DNA of 64,000 bases from an uncultured Collinsella sp. (GTDB lineage: Bacteria > Actinomycetota > Coriobacteriia > Coriobacteriales > Coriobacteriaceae). Each line of letters begins with the position of its first letter. Position 1 is the first letter of the stretch. Both the position numbers and the translations under genes were made by a program. Under the pieces are notes generated by a model. It did no database searches. It was not told the DNA's origin and saw nothing but the letters and a program-made list of their open reading frames with translations. Below, in pieces: positions 43,950 to 52,726 of this stretch. The stretch is from the NCBI GenBank assembly GCA_902492935.1, contig CABUNJ010000005.1, positions 1-64,000 on the forward strand. The letters are read 5' to 3'.

Positions 43950-44744
43950 ATGTTTAAACTGATTGCATCCGATATGGACGGCACGTTGCTTGACGAAAAC
44001 AGCCAGGTGCCTCCCGAGACCTACGAACTGATTCTGGCGCTACACGAGCATGGCGTGCATTTCGCCGCATCGTCAGGTCGTCGCTACGATCGCCTGTGCG
44101 AGTTCTTTGCGCCCGTTCGCGACAAGATGGACTTTGTCGCCGCTAACGGTGCCCAGGTCTACGCCGACGGCAAAATGGTAGACCGTGAGGTGTATTCGCA
44201 CCTGGCGATTCGAAGGCTCGCCCAGGCTGTCGCGACGTTTCCCAATCTGCATCTTGCGCTCTTTGACCGAACCAAATCCTTCTTGCTCGATGACGAGTGC
44301 AAGTTCGTACGCGAGGTCGATAAGGACCTTCCCAATGCCGAGCGCATTTGGGAACTGCCCGATCCCAGCGTAAATATCATCAAGGCGAGTATCTTTTGCG
44401 ATGACTGTGCCGTTATGGACAGTGCGTACGTGCTACAGCGAGAACTCGGTCAGCTCTTTACCTTTGCGCCTTCTGGAAACGCGTGGATCGATGCCATGCA
44501 GCCCGGTGTGTCGAAGGCCTCGGGCATCGCACAGCTTGCGGAGCATTACGGCATTGGACGCGACGAGATCATGGCGTTTGGCGACTCGATGAACGACTAC
44601 GAGATCATTCGCTTTGTCGGCACGGGCTGTGCGATGGAAAACGCGCGCCCCGCGCTCAAAGCGGTTGCCGATCGCGTCGTGGGCTGCAACCGCGACCACG
44701 CCGTCCAGCAGGAGCTCCGTCGCGTGCTGGAGAGCCTCGCCTAA
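43950..44744 (+). CDS. Cof-type HAD-IIB phosphatase
   Basis: 264 residues. The catalytic loop is DMDGT at 8-12, motif II is within SSGR, and the last motif is FGDSMNDYE. A C2-type cap lies between. Such enzymes dephosphorylate sugar phosphates or nucleotides; the substrate cannot be read from sequence. It is monocistronic and has the structured leader at 43883. It is convergent with a second, only distantly similar, HAD-IIB gene. Confidence 0.9.
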   Translation: MFKLIASDMDGTLLDENSQVPPETYELILALHEHGVHFAASSGRRYDRLCEFFAPVRDKMDFVAANGAQVYADGKMVDREVYSHLAIRRLAQAVATFPNLHLALFDRTKSFLLDDECKFVREVDKDLPNAERIWELPDPSVNIIKASIFCDDCAVMDSAYVLQRELGQLFTFAPSGNAWIDAMQPGVSKASGIAQLAEHYGIGRDEIMAFGDSMNDYEIIRFVGTGCAMENARPALKAVADRVVGCNRDHAVQQELRRVLESLA

Positions 44745-44804
44745 TCCGGCAGTTGGGGACGTTCCTTTTCTGCCGGCAGCCGGGGACAGTCCTTGCGGTT
44801 TTCC

Positions 44805-44843
44805 GGGGGTAGCTAATTTGGGACGGGGCTATTTTAGCTACCC
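44805..44843. terminator. Hairpin between convergent HAD genes
   Basis: GGTAGCTAA (44808-44816) is inverted as TTAGCTACC (44834-44842), extended by GGG/CCC. It lies between two genes that face each other. Just before it, GGGGACGTTCC and GGGGACAGTCC repeat a motif found after ade. Confidence 0.6.
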
Positions 44844-44859
44844 TGCCGGGTTGCTGCTG

Positions 44860-45702
44860 CTAGGCGAGGGCGGCCATGATGGTGTGGGCGACGCCGTCGT
44901 GGTCGTTGTCGAACTCGGTGATGGCGTCGGCGGCCTCGCGGTCTTCGGGCTCGGCGTTGATCATGGCTATGCCATGGCCCGCTGCCTGCAGCAGGGGGAT
45001 GTCGTTGATGTTGTCGCCGAAGGCCCAGGCGTCGGCGAGACGCTCGCCCAGGTGCTCGCATAGCCACGTGAGGGCCGTTCCCTTGGTGGCGCCCTCGCCC
45101 ATGACCTCGATATTCATGGCGTACGAACGCGTGACCTCAATGCCTCCGAGCGTGTCGAGCTCCGCCGCGATGGCGTCGCGATCGGCTGGGTCGTGCCAGT
45201 ACATGGCGATGCGTTCGAGCGTCTCGACCTCGTCGATCTTGCTGTCGATATCCATGTCGATCGGTGTTCGCGTACGCTTGAGCGAAGCCGCGATGTGGGG
45301 GTCGCCGCCGCAGAATTCGTCCAGGCGCGCGTAGAGCGAGCGGGGGAGGAAGCACTGCCCGTCCGCGAAGATATCGAAGGTGACGTCATGGCCGGCGGCA
45401 ATGCTATGGACGCGGTGGGCGATGGCGCGGTCGAGCGGTCGGCTCAAAATGCGCGTAGCACGTGAGGTATCGGTGGGCGTACCGTCGTCGAGCTGCCAGA
45501 CGCTGGCACCGTTGGCGCAGACCGCGTAGTGTACGGCGGGGTGAGCGAGGATGGGCTCGAAGATGCCCGACAGCGGGCGTCCCGTGCAGGGCACAAATTC
45601 AATCCCGCGTCGAGCGAGCTCGTCGAGCATCGCCCAGGTGGCATCGCTCATCTGCTTATCGCTCGTCAGCAGCGTTCCATCCATATCGGAAAACACAATC
45701 AT
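44860..45702 (-). CDS. Cof-type HAD-IIB phosphatase
   Basis: 280 residues with DMDGTLLTSD at the start, CTGRP as motif II and FGDNINDIPLL at the end. The cap region includes HDVTFDIFADGQCFLPRSLY. Like its neighbour it is a cytoplasmic phosphatase of unknown substrate. ATG 45702 has GAAAGGATCG upstream. It lies downstream of gltA in the same direction, but a terminator separates them. Confidence 0.9.
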   Translation of the reverse strand: MIVFSDMDGTLLTSDKQMSDATWAMLDELARRGIEFVPCTGRPLSGIFEPILAHPAVHYAVCANGASVWQLDDGTPTDTSRATRILSRPLDRAIAHRVHSIAAGHDVTFDIFADGQCFLPRSLYARLDEFCGGDPHIAASLKRTRTPIDMDIDSKIDEVETLERIAMYWHDPADRDAIAAELDTLGGIEVTRSYAMNIEVMGEGATKGTALTWLCEHLGERLADAWAFGDNINDIPLLQAAGHGIAMINAEPEDREAADAITEFDNDHDGVAHTIMAALA

Positions 45703-45727
45703 TCGTTGCGATCCTTTCTACTGGCAT

Positions 45728-45766
45728 AAAAAGCGTGGCCGAGGGCGGTGATGCCCTGGCCACGCT
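45728..45766 (-). terminator. gltA terminator (minus strand)
   Basis: On the minus strand AGCGTGGCC-AGGGC pairs with GCCC-GGCCACGCT and TTTTTAT follows. Confidence 0.88.
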
Positions 45767-45789
45767 CGGGTTCTATGACGGTCCGCGTC

Positions 45790-47208
45790 CTAGCGGTCGG
45801 CGAGCGGCTTATACTCCAGCGGCTCGATCACCGGACGATAGGCCGGGCGGATGATGCGATGCGCGCAGAAGAGCTCTTCCATGCGGTGCGCCGACCAGCC
45901 GGCCATGCGGGCGACGGCGAACAGCGGCGTAAAGAGCGTCTCGGGCACGCCGAGCATCTTGTAGATAAAGCCCGTGTACAGGTCGATGTTGGCGCAGATG
46001 GGCTTGGTCATGCCGTGATCGCGCATCACCTGCGGGGCCAGGCGCTCGATGCGCTCGATGAGCGCGAACTCCTCGCCCAAGTCCTTCTTGGCGGCAAGCG
46101 TGCGCGCGTAACGGCGGCACACCTCGGCGCGCGGGTCGCTCAGCGTGTAGACGGCGTGGCCCATACCGTAGATGAGACCCGTGCCGTCGAAGGCCTGCTT
46201 GTCGAGAATCTTGCCCAGGTAAGCTGCGACCTCGTCCTCGTCCTCCCAATTGGAGACATGCGCACGGATGTCCTCGTGCATGGACACGACCTTGGCGTTG
46301 GCACCGCCGTGGCGCGGGCCCTTGAGCGAGCCGATAGCCGCGGCGTAGGCGGAATACGGGTCGGTGGCCGAGGAGGACAGCACGCGGCAGGCAAACGTGG
46401 AGTTGTTGCCGCCGCCGTGCTCGGCATGCAGCATGAGCATAACGTCGAGCAGCATCGCCTCATCGCGGGTGAACGCCATGCCGCCGCGCAGGACCTGTAG
46501 GATGGTCTCGGCGGTGGAGAGACCGGGCGTGGGGTGCGGCACGTGAACCTCGGAGCCGCGAAGCTTGGCGATCGAGGCCATGTGTGCGAAGGCAGCGATG
46601 CGCGGGAGACGTGCGAGCATGGAAATGGCGACGTCGATTTCGTGCTCGGGCGTGATCACGTCTGGTTCGGCATCGAAGGCGTAAAGCAGCAGCACGGCGC
46701 GCTGGAGCACGTTCATGATGCTCGACGACACCGTGGTCATGGGGAACTCTTTGACGTACTCGTCGCTCAGATGTCTAAAGGCACCTAGGCGCTCGCAGAA
46801 GCCGTCGAGCTCTTCCTTGTTGGGTAGCGAACCCGTGATAAGCAGATAGGCGACTTCTTCGTAGCCGTAGCGATTCTCGGCCTGGGCATTGTTGACCAGA
46901 TCCTCGATGCTGTAGCCGCGAAGCGTGAGCTTGCCCTGATCGGGCACGACCTTTCCGTCGACCTTGTTGTAGCCGTGCACATCCGAGATGCGAGTGAGGC
47001 CCGCGACCACGCCCGAGCCGTCAGCATTGCGCAGGCCGCGCTTGACATTGTGCTCGACAAACAGGCCCTCGTCATAAGGGTCGGTCGGCAGGCCGTGGTA
47101 GAGGTTTTCGCTTTCGGGCGAAATCTGACGGCTCGCCTCGTAATCCAGAACCAGGCGGCTCAGGTGATCGTCGAAGCGGTAGTAGATTTTCTTGGCGTCG
47201 TAGGCCAT
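45790..47208 (-). CDS. gltA: Citrate synthase
   Basis: 472 residues; it condenses acetyl-CoA and oxaloacetate. Active-site histidines are in LHAEHGGGNNSTFACR and YGMGHAVYTLSDPR, and the catalytic Asp is in ICANIDLYTGF. The PRHGGANAKV loop is present. Its N-terminus is about 40 residues longer than short Gram-positive forms. It begins after AGAGGAGCGCGC. It follows the ACT protein on the same strand by 77 bp and may share its transcript. It probably serves glutamate synthesis in an incomplete cycle. Confidence 0.94.
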   Translation of the reverse strand: MAYDAKKIYYRFDDHLSRLVLDYEASRQISPESENLYHGLPTDPYDEGLFVEHNVKRGLRNADGSGVVAGLTRISDVHGYNKVDGKVVPDQGKLTLRGYSIEDLVNNAQAENRYGYEEVAYLLITGSLPNKEELDGFCERLGAFRHLSDEYVKEFPMTTVSSSIMNVLQRAVLLLYAFDAEPDVITPEHEIDVAISMLARLPRIAAFAHMASIAKLRGSEVHVPHPTPGLSTAETILQVLRGGMAFTRDEAMLLDVMLMLHAEHGGGNNSTFACRVLSSSATDPYSAYAAAIGSLKGPRHGGANAKVVSMHEDIRAHVSNWEDEDEVAAYLGKILDKQAFDGTGLIYGMGHAVYTLSDPRAEVCRRYARTLAAKKDLGEEFALIERIERLAPQVMRDHGMTKPICANIDLYTGFIYKMLGVPETLFTPLFAVARMAGWSAHRMEELFCAHRIIRPAYRPVIEPLEYKPLADR

Positions 47209-47285
47209 GCGCGCTCCTCTCCGGTCCGCTTTGGGGCGGCGCGCTTGGACGATATGACGTCAAGCTGCCCCGAGCGGCTTGTTCG

Positions 47286-47573
47286 CTACAGGCGGTACAT
47301 AAAGTTAAAGACGTCCTCGCGCTGGATGGACACGTTGACGCCCGAAAGCTCGCCGGCCTCGGCCAGGGCCTTCTGCAGCTCGGCGAAGTCGAGTTTGGAC
47401 TCGGCGGTGTCGGCCAGCATGGTCATGGTGAAGATGTCCTCGATAATGGACTGCGTAATGTCGCGGATGTCGACGTTGGCCTCGCCCAGAACACGGGTGA
47501 CGCCGGCGACGATACCGGGGCGGTTCTTGCCAAGGACGGTGATGACGATGCGGGAGGACGAGATCTCGGCCAT
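47286..47573 (-). CDS. ACT domain protein (UPF0237-like)
   Basis: A 95-residue stand-alone ACT domain (IVITVLGKNRPGIVAGVTRVLGEANVDIRDI then EDIFTMTMLADT). Such proteins bind an amino acid and act as sensors; partner and ligand are unknown. The start at 47573 is chosen over a longer frame because GAAAGGG precedes it and the protein begins directly with the domain. Upstream of gltA on the same strand. The 47574-47861 stretch beyond holds nothing I can name. Confidence 0.88.
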   Translation of the reverse strand: MAEISSSRIVITVLGKNRPGIVAGVTRVLGEANVDIRDITQSIIEDIFTMTMLADTAESKLDFAELQKALAEAGELSGVNVSIQREDVFNFMYRL

Positions 47574-47861
47574 GGGAAACCCTTTCGCGTGGTTGCGGCG
47601 CGCGGGGCGCTCCGCTACGGTACAGTGTTCATCATTGTACCTGTCTGGCGCAAAAAAGGGGTCGCTCGCTGCGGCGTTACATGTCTGCAACATGAGCGTG
47701 AGGGGGCAGGCCGCATGGGGAAGAGCCGTCTGGCGCGCGTCCAGCTCGTGTTGGGTTGATTTCCGAACTCAGCCGAACACATCGAGCGGATAGGCCGTTC
47801 CCGCAGCCAGCCGAACGCCTCCGACCGCTGATTCCAAACTGAAAACGGGGGGCATCCCCCA

Positions 47862-48695
47862 CTATTCGGTAGGGGATACCGCTCCGCGGCGCATGCCGCG
47901 GGCGGCGCCCCTATCGGACCACCGTGACCTCAGTTGGGATGGGCCCAGCACCGCGGCGTACTCGGTGGGGTAGAGCCGACTGATCGTCTTCACGTCGCGT
48001 ATGACGATATTTCGGTCGTCCGGCTCGGTGACGCCGTAGCCGAACGCCTGGAGCGTCTCGATGGACTCCTGGATTCTCTGCTGAAACATGGGTCCCGGAT
48101 CGACCCTCGGCCCGAGGTACCCGCGCCAGAGGCACGGCGAGACGCGCAGCATGTTATGGATTTTGGAGATTGGCTCGATGTCGGCGTAGACGTTGAGCGT
48201 CGCCATGGCGTCCTTGTGCCCGAGGATCGATTGGAGCGCCTTGATATCGCCGCCCTGGCGGATCCACTGCGTGGCGAACGTGTGGCGCAGGCCGTGGAAC
48301 GTGATCAGCTCGTCGTTGGTGCCCATGAGGCCGTTGGTCTCCGAGAACGTCTTGAACGCCCTGCGGATATAGCTTGTCGTCGCGAAGGTCGCGCCCGGCT
48401 CCGACAGGATGTAGCAGCCCCCGATCTCGACCGCCCCGGTAAGGCCGCGCAAGCGCAGCTTTCCGCAGTCGATCTCGTGGATCTCCTTCAGGAAGGGGAG
48501 CAGGCCGACCGGGTCGATGGGGATGCCCCTGGCGTCATGGGTCTTGGTGTCCTTGATGAACGAACCCATCCCCTTCGCGTACGCCACCGAGTGCCTGATC
48601 GAGATCAGGCCCGTCTCGAAATCCACATCGCACCACCGAAGGCCGCAGACCTCGCCGATTCGCATCCCCGTGTGCAGGGCGAGTACGACCGCCCT
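47862..48695 (-). pseudogene. Tyrosine recombinase remnant, N-terminus missing
   Basis: Only the catalytic half is left. Motifs are HTGMRIGEVCGLRW (first Arg), HGLRHTFATQW (HxxR), LGHKD (His) and TLNVYAD (Tyr nucleophile). The frame opens directly after the stop codon of the XRE gene at 48696, where the core-binding domain should be. So the 5' half is lost by deletion. ATG at 48665 falls inside the first catalytic motif and cannot give a normal enzyme. It marks a former integrated element covering the genes to the right. Confidence 0.75.
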
Positions 48696-48947
48696 CTAAT
48701 CCTCGGCGGACCAATCGAGTCCGAACTCCTTTCGGGCATCCTCTTCGCTCATGACTTCGAGAAGGTCTCCGGGTTGGCAACGAAGGGCGAGGCATAGCTG
48801 CTCGAGTGTGTTGAAGCGAATGCCGCGAATATGCCCTTTTTTAATACGGGACAGGTTCACGGGCGTGGTTCCAATCCTTTCGGCAAGTTCGTTCGAGGAA
48901 ATCTTTCGCTCGGCCATGATCTTGTCGAGGCGAACAATTACGGGCAT
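48696..48947 (-). CDS. XRE-family regulator (YozG-like)
   Basis: 83 residues with a Cro/C1-type HTH (MAERKISSNELAERIGTTPVNLSRIKKG) and the family ending FNTLEQLCLALRCQPGDLLEV. Relatives control an adjacent DUF2975 membrane protein gene, which is present here 9 bp upstream. Its TAG stop is in frame with the integrase remnant, so a TAG readthrough would fuse the two. The HTH itself looks complete. Confidence 0.88.
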   Translation of the reverse strand: MPVIVRLDKIMAERKISSNELAERIGTTPVNLSRIKKGHIRGIRFNTLEQLCLALRCQPGDLLEVMSEEDARKEFGLDWSAED

Positions 48948-48956
48948 GGCGTTTCC

Positions 48957-49469
48957 TTACGCAATCTCGTCGGAGTCGAGGTACAGCTCTCGGGCGTACA
49001 AGAAGAGCTGGGAAAGCATGAACAGGACGATGCCGAGAACCAGAGAGGTCCAATCGAATGATGAAGCGATCTCTTGGGCGCCGACGGCCCCCTCGCCGCC
49101 AAACATCGAAACGGAGGTTTTGAGTGAGCCGGCGTAGAGGCTGGTGGCAGCTTGAACAACGAAGAGAATGCCGAGCACCTTCAAGCATGTCGCAGACCCT
49201 TTCTTGAAGGGGTCTCCGCTCTTGATCGTCCACACGAGAACGGCGCTGAGGATGGTCGTAGCGATACCGATGACGGCAGGGACCAATGTCGAGATCGCAA
49301 GGGCTGGATACGCGGGGGAGTCTGCAATTACAGGGTTGTCGAGCACTTCGATTGCTGGCTTTAAGGAGAACGCCACTTGTGCGATGGCGGTGGCGCAAAG
49401 GGTCGCAGAGGCTATCGCACATGCGATGCGGAAGGAATGAAGCCGGGGAGTGCGATTGTCGGAACTCAT
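48957..49469 (-). CDS. DUF2975 membrane protein
   Basis: 170 residues with four predicted membrane segments (near 15-33, 55-80, 97-113 and 140-160) and the family ending LFLYARELYLDSDEIA. DUF2975 proteins are of unknown function and nearly always pair with a YozG-like XRE regulator, as here. Start after CGGAGGTTATT. The short palindrome at 49507 lies between it and the divergent ABC operon. Confidence 0.82.
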   Translation of the reverse strand: MSSDNRTPRLHSFRIACAIASATLCATAIAQVAFSLKPAIEVLDNPVIADSPAYPALAISTLVPAVIGIATTILSAVLVWTIKSGDPFKKGSATCLKVLGILFVVQAATSLYAGSLKTSVSMFGGEGAVGAQEIASSFDWTSLVLGIVLFMLSQLFLYARELYLDSDEIA

Positions 49470-49506
49470 AATAACCTCCGAAGAATTTAAAAAACTCAGG
49501 TTACTT

Positions 49507-49525
49507 TTTAACAGTTTATGTTAAA
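49507..49525. promoter_or_regulatory. Candidate XRE operator in the divergent region
   Basis: TTTAACA-GTTTA-TGTTAAA is a perfect 7-bp inverted repeat, between the DUF2975/XRE pair and the ABC operon. TTGACT at 49526-49531 abuts it. A GGGCCGA/TCGGCCC hairpin at 49549-49571 follows in the ABC leader. Confidence 0.5.
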
Positions 49526-49604
49526 TTGACTTTGCCGGCAAGTAATAAGGGCCGAGCATTTTGTTCGGCCCCTCTGTTCCGACTGGATGAGGTTAAGGTT
49601 GGCG

Positions 49605-51836
49605 ATGAATATGCTCAAAATCTCGAAGGCGATCTTTAGGTCGCTTCTCTCCTCCAGGTCGCTCTGTGTTGTCGTTGTTGCGTTGATGGTTCTTTGTGCT
49701 CTGCCCGTCTTCAGGAGCGCGGCTGGCATCGACGGACGGGTCGAATACCTCGAGTCGGGAATAACCCGTGTTGAGCAGGAATTGTCAGCATCCTATGCGG
49801 ATGCGCTTGTGAATGCGGGGGAGGACGGTGTCTATACCTCTTCATCAAGCATGCCCGCGCTTCTGTACCCTCTTGCCGCGGGACGTCTTATCTTGGCACC
49901 GCTCTCTCCCCTACTTCCGTTTCTGCAGATATCGGATGGAGAGTACACCTATTATGACGGATCGAAGGAGTACTTGCTATGGGTCGCAACGGCCGTTGCC
50001 GTCTCGTTCCTTGCCGCGCGTCTTAACAAACGTGAAAAGCTCATCATCCAGGCACCGATGGGCGAGCTGGGTAGACTTGTTGCATCGAGCGTATGGGCGA
50101 GTGTTTTTGCAATGCTTGCCGTCCTCGCCATCAATCTTCCAGGGATAATCGCCGCGCTTGTGAAGAATGGCCCGGGCTCGCCGTTCTATCCGATAGGCTA
50201 CATTCAATATGCGACTCCGGTTATCAAACCGGCTTGGCTGGTGTTCGCGCAGACGGCCATCTTGCAATTCTTGGTGGCAGCGTTCATCTCGCTTGTCGTT
50301 CACCTTGCCGTGAAGATTGCCAATAACCCTACGCTTGGAATCGTGTTCGTATGTGCCCTGATGGGGGTGACGATGGTTCCCGGGTATTACGGAAGATCCA
50401 TCGCTTTACGTGAGTTCGCCCTGTTGAATCCCCTTACGTATGCGAACACTGAGTTGACCGTCGGCGCCTATAGCCCGTACCCGACAACGCAGATAGTGAA
50501 TCTGCCTGGACTTTGCTTCGAGCGTGGCGCGATTGCCCTCGTATGCGCAATCGGGATCGAGGTGCTGGCAATTAGCCTGCTTTGCGTTGCTGGAAAGAGC
50601 GGCTGCGCGTGCCCGATATCCCCGATTTGTCTTGAGAGAGGTTCCTTCGCTGCATCGAGAACGGCAACTCGTTCGAGCGCTTGTGCCTCCGCCGTTGCAT
50701 ACGTAAGAACGATGGGGAAACTGCTCCTGCGTTCTCCTGCCCTCGCCGTATGCGCGATTGCAATGTCGACGACGATGCTGGTCCCAGCCCTGGTCGAGGT
50801 GTTTCCTGACGCTGATGCCGCTTCCGCCGGTCGGTATAGGGATGGCGAGCTCCGTTCAATAGATCGGTATCTAGAGCAGGACGCTGCGAATATGGACGTC
50901 GAGGGCAAGACGGCCCTGGAAGACATGCGAGGTGCCCTTTCGGGTTTCGTGTACGCGCCTACGCCTGCGGAGGGATTTCAGAGCCTTGCGACGTACGAGC
51001 GCGCTCGAGGCGAGCTGGGCGCGGCAGATGCGACCCTCCTGCAATCGATCGGAATCGAGCCGGAGACTCCTTCTCGTGCGGAGGCGCGCGCCCTTCTGCT
51101 CGAGTCGATCGCGAGCTTGCCGGACCCCAAGGTTTACGAGTTAAGTACGAAGATGCCCCCATTAATCCTCCTTTCCTATCTCCAGGCAGCGCTTCCTTCC
51201 TTGTTTTGGCTGTTGCCCGTGGTTGTCACATCGCTTGCGTGCATCCACCTGCAGTGTCGTTCCCTTCTGGTTCTCCAAGTCCCCGCAACAGCGCATGTGC
51301 GTTTTCTGACGGCCGTTGCGCTGTCTCTCCTGCTTGGCTTGGCGCTGCTTTTGGTGTCGATGGTTCCCGCTGCGGTTGTGTCCTTGATTAAGAACGGTGC
51401 GGGTGGATCGGAGTATCCCGTCGCTCTCATTCGGGCGGGAGCTTCGACAACGTCCATGGTGGGGGAGGCGGTGTTGTGCAGTATTCCGTTGCTGGTCATG
51501 GCATACGGCGTGATTTCCGTCGTCGCTGCGTTGACAGCAGCGATTAGCCGCAACCCCGTTGTCACCGGAGTGGTTTGCGCGGTTCTCCTGGTGTTGGGTT
51601 CGTTGAGCGCTCATGTTGAAAGTGCGGGCATGGGCGTCGCGCTGCTGGCTCCATTCGCCTCGTTTGATCCCGCTTCCCAGGTGGGGACGATTGGGTTCCT
51701 TGGGCGAGGGACGAACGCGATGCCTTTTGGAGAGGTCGTCGGCGCATCGGGCGCTCTGCTGGTGGTTTTGGGCGCCGTATCTCCGTTGGTGGCGCGCCTG
51801 GGTGTTCCAAAGATCGAAAGGGGACGGTCTCGATGA
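49605..51836 (+). CDS. ABC transporter permease with two homologous halves
   Basis: A 743-residue membrane protein made of two related permease halves (about 1-340 and 380-735). Each has an extracytoplasmic segment after the first membrane span and a matching core: LVKNGPGSPFYPIGYIQYA in half 1 and LIKNGAGGSEYPVALIRAG in half 2. Each then has a membrane pair ending in NPTLGIVFVCALM or NPVVTGVVCAVLL. ATG 49605 is chosen over ATG 49587 because AAGG lies 5-6 bases before it. It ends in TGA inside the start of the ATPase gene (ATGA), so translation is coupled. Substrate unknown. Confidence 0.75.
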   Translation: MNMLKISKAIFRSLLSSRSLCVVVVALMVLCALPVFRSAAGIDGRVEYLESGITRVEQELSASYADALVNAGEDGVYTSSSSMPALLYPLAAGRLILAPLSPLLPFLQISDGEYTYYDGSKEYLLWVATAVAVSFLAARLNKREKLIIQAPMGELGRLVASSVWASVFAMLAVLAINLPGIIAALVKNGPGSPFYPIGYIQYATPVIKPAWLVFAQTAILQFLVAAFISLVVHLAVKIANNPTLGIVFVCALMGVTMVPGYYGRSIALREFALLNPLTYANTELTVGAYSPYPTTQIVNLPGLCFERGAIALVCAIGIEVLAISLLCVAGKSGCACPISPICLERGSFAASRTATRSSACASAVAYVRTMGKLLLRSPALAVCAIAMSTTMLVPALVEVFPDADAASAGRYRDGELRSIDRYLEQDAANMDVEGKTALEDMRGALSGFVYAPTPAEGFQSLATYERARGELGAADATLLQSIGIEPETPSRAEARALLLESIASLPDPKVYELSTKMPPLILLSYLQAALPSLFWLLPVVVTSLACIHLQCRSLLVLQVPATAHVRFLTAVALSLLLGLALLLVSMVPAAVVSLIKNGAGGSEYPVALIRAGASTTSMVGEAVLCSIPLLVMAYGVISVVAALTAAISRNPVVTGVVCAVLLVLGSLSAHVESAGMGVALLAPFASFDPASQVGTIGFLGRGTNAMPFGEVVGASGALLVVLGAVSPLVARLGVPKIERGRSR

Positions 51837-52573
51837 TTGGCCTTCAAACGCTGACGATCTCTTATGGAAAGAAGGTGCTCGTAGATTCGGTGGACGCTGA
51901 GTTTGCCCCGGGTACGGTCTACGGTCTCGTCGCTCCGAACGGGCATGGAAAGACGACGTTGCTGCGTGCGATGGCAGGTTTGCCGGGTCCTCGCGTGGAC
52001 GGGAGCATCGTTCTGGATGAGGTGCAGGGTACGGGTGCGAGAGAGGTCCGTTCTATGATCTTCTATGCACCTGGTGAGGGGACGCTGCTGTATCCCGGAT
52101 TGCGTGCGGAAGATCACCTCAAGATGGCTTGCGATATGTGGCCGCATGCTCGCGATATCGAAGAGATAGTGGAACAAACGCAGATAGGCGAGTTCGCGAA
52201 GATGAGGATCCGCACTCTGAGCCAGGGCATGAAGCAGCAGCTTACCCTGGCGATTGCGTATGCGACGGGCGCGCGGTACCTTCTATTAGATGAGCCCATG
52301 AACGCGCTCGACCCCAGCAGGGTGGACTTGCATTCCGAGATTCTCAGGAAGCTGGCCGATTCTGGTACGTGCATCATCATGTCATCCCACATCTTGGATT
52401 CGGTCGATAGGCTGTGCGATGAGATTCTGTTTTTGAAGGATGGGAGGCTCATTAGAAGCATTCCGCAAGATGATGCTGCGCCGAAGTCTCCTGGATCCCA
52501 TTTCGCAAAGCCTGCCGGACGCGCCGAGGGTGCGCTAAGCACGTATCGGCGACTCTACGAAAAGGGCGGGTAG
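51833..52573 (+). CDS. ABC transporter ATPase
   Basis: A 246-residue ABC ATPase. Walker A is APNGHGKTT, Walker B is YLLLDEPMNALDP and the H-loop is MSSH. The signature is LSQGMKQQ instead of LSGGQ, as in many exporter ATPases of the ABC-2 type. It overlaps the permease by 4 bp. A C-terminal extension (about 30 residues) follows the fold. It most likely energises the two-half permease. Confidence 0.9.
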   Translation: MIGLQTLTISYGKKVLVDSVDAEFAPGTVYGLVAPNGHGKTTLLRAMAGLPGPRVDGSIVLDEVQGTGAREVRSMIFYAPGEGTLLYPGLRAEDHLKMACDMWPHARDIEEIVEQTQIGEFAKMRIRTLSQGMKQQLTLAIAYATGARYLLLDEPMNALDPSRVDLHSEILRKLADSGTCIIMSSHILDSVDRLCDEILFLKDGRLIRSIPQDDAAPKSPGSHFAKPAGRAEGALSTYRRLYEKGG

Positions 52574-52575
52574 AA

Positions 52576-52707
52576 ATGCAAGTTAAAAATCTATGTGGTC
52601 AATATAATACCGTTGAACCAGCGTATCGATACCGCCCAGCCATTCGCCTCGCCCCCATCGCACGCATCTTCATCCGGTCTGTTACTTTTAATCTAACAAT
52701 TCTTTGA
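52576..52707 (+). CDS. Possible 43-residue small protein
   Basis: ATG 52576 begins 3 bp after the ATPase stop, behind AAAAGGGCGGG, and runs to TGA at 52705. The product starts MQVKNLCGQYNTVEP and has a basic, hydrophobic end. I recognise nothing in it. It could be chance coding, or a peptide linked to the transporter. Confidence 0.25.
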   Translation: MQVKNLCGQYNTVEPAYRYRPAIRLAPIARIFIRSVTFNLTIL

Positions 52708-52726
52708 GGAACGTAGGTGCTTCTAA

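Noticed and set aside
47574..47861. tRNA or attachment site next to the integrase remnant
   Set aside because: I could find no cloverleaf or T-loop consensus and no flanking direct repeat by eye.
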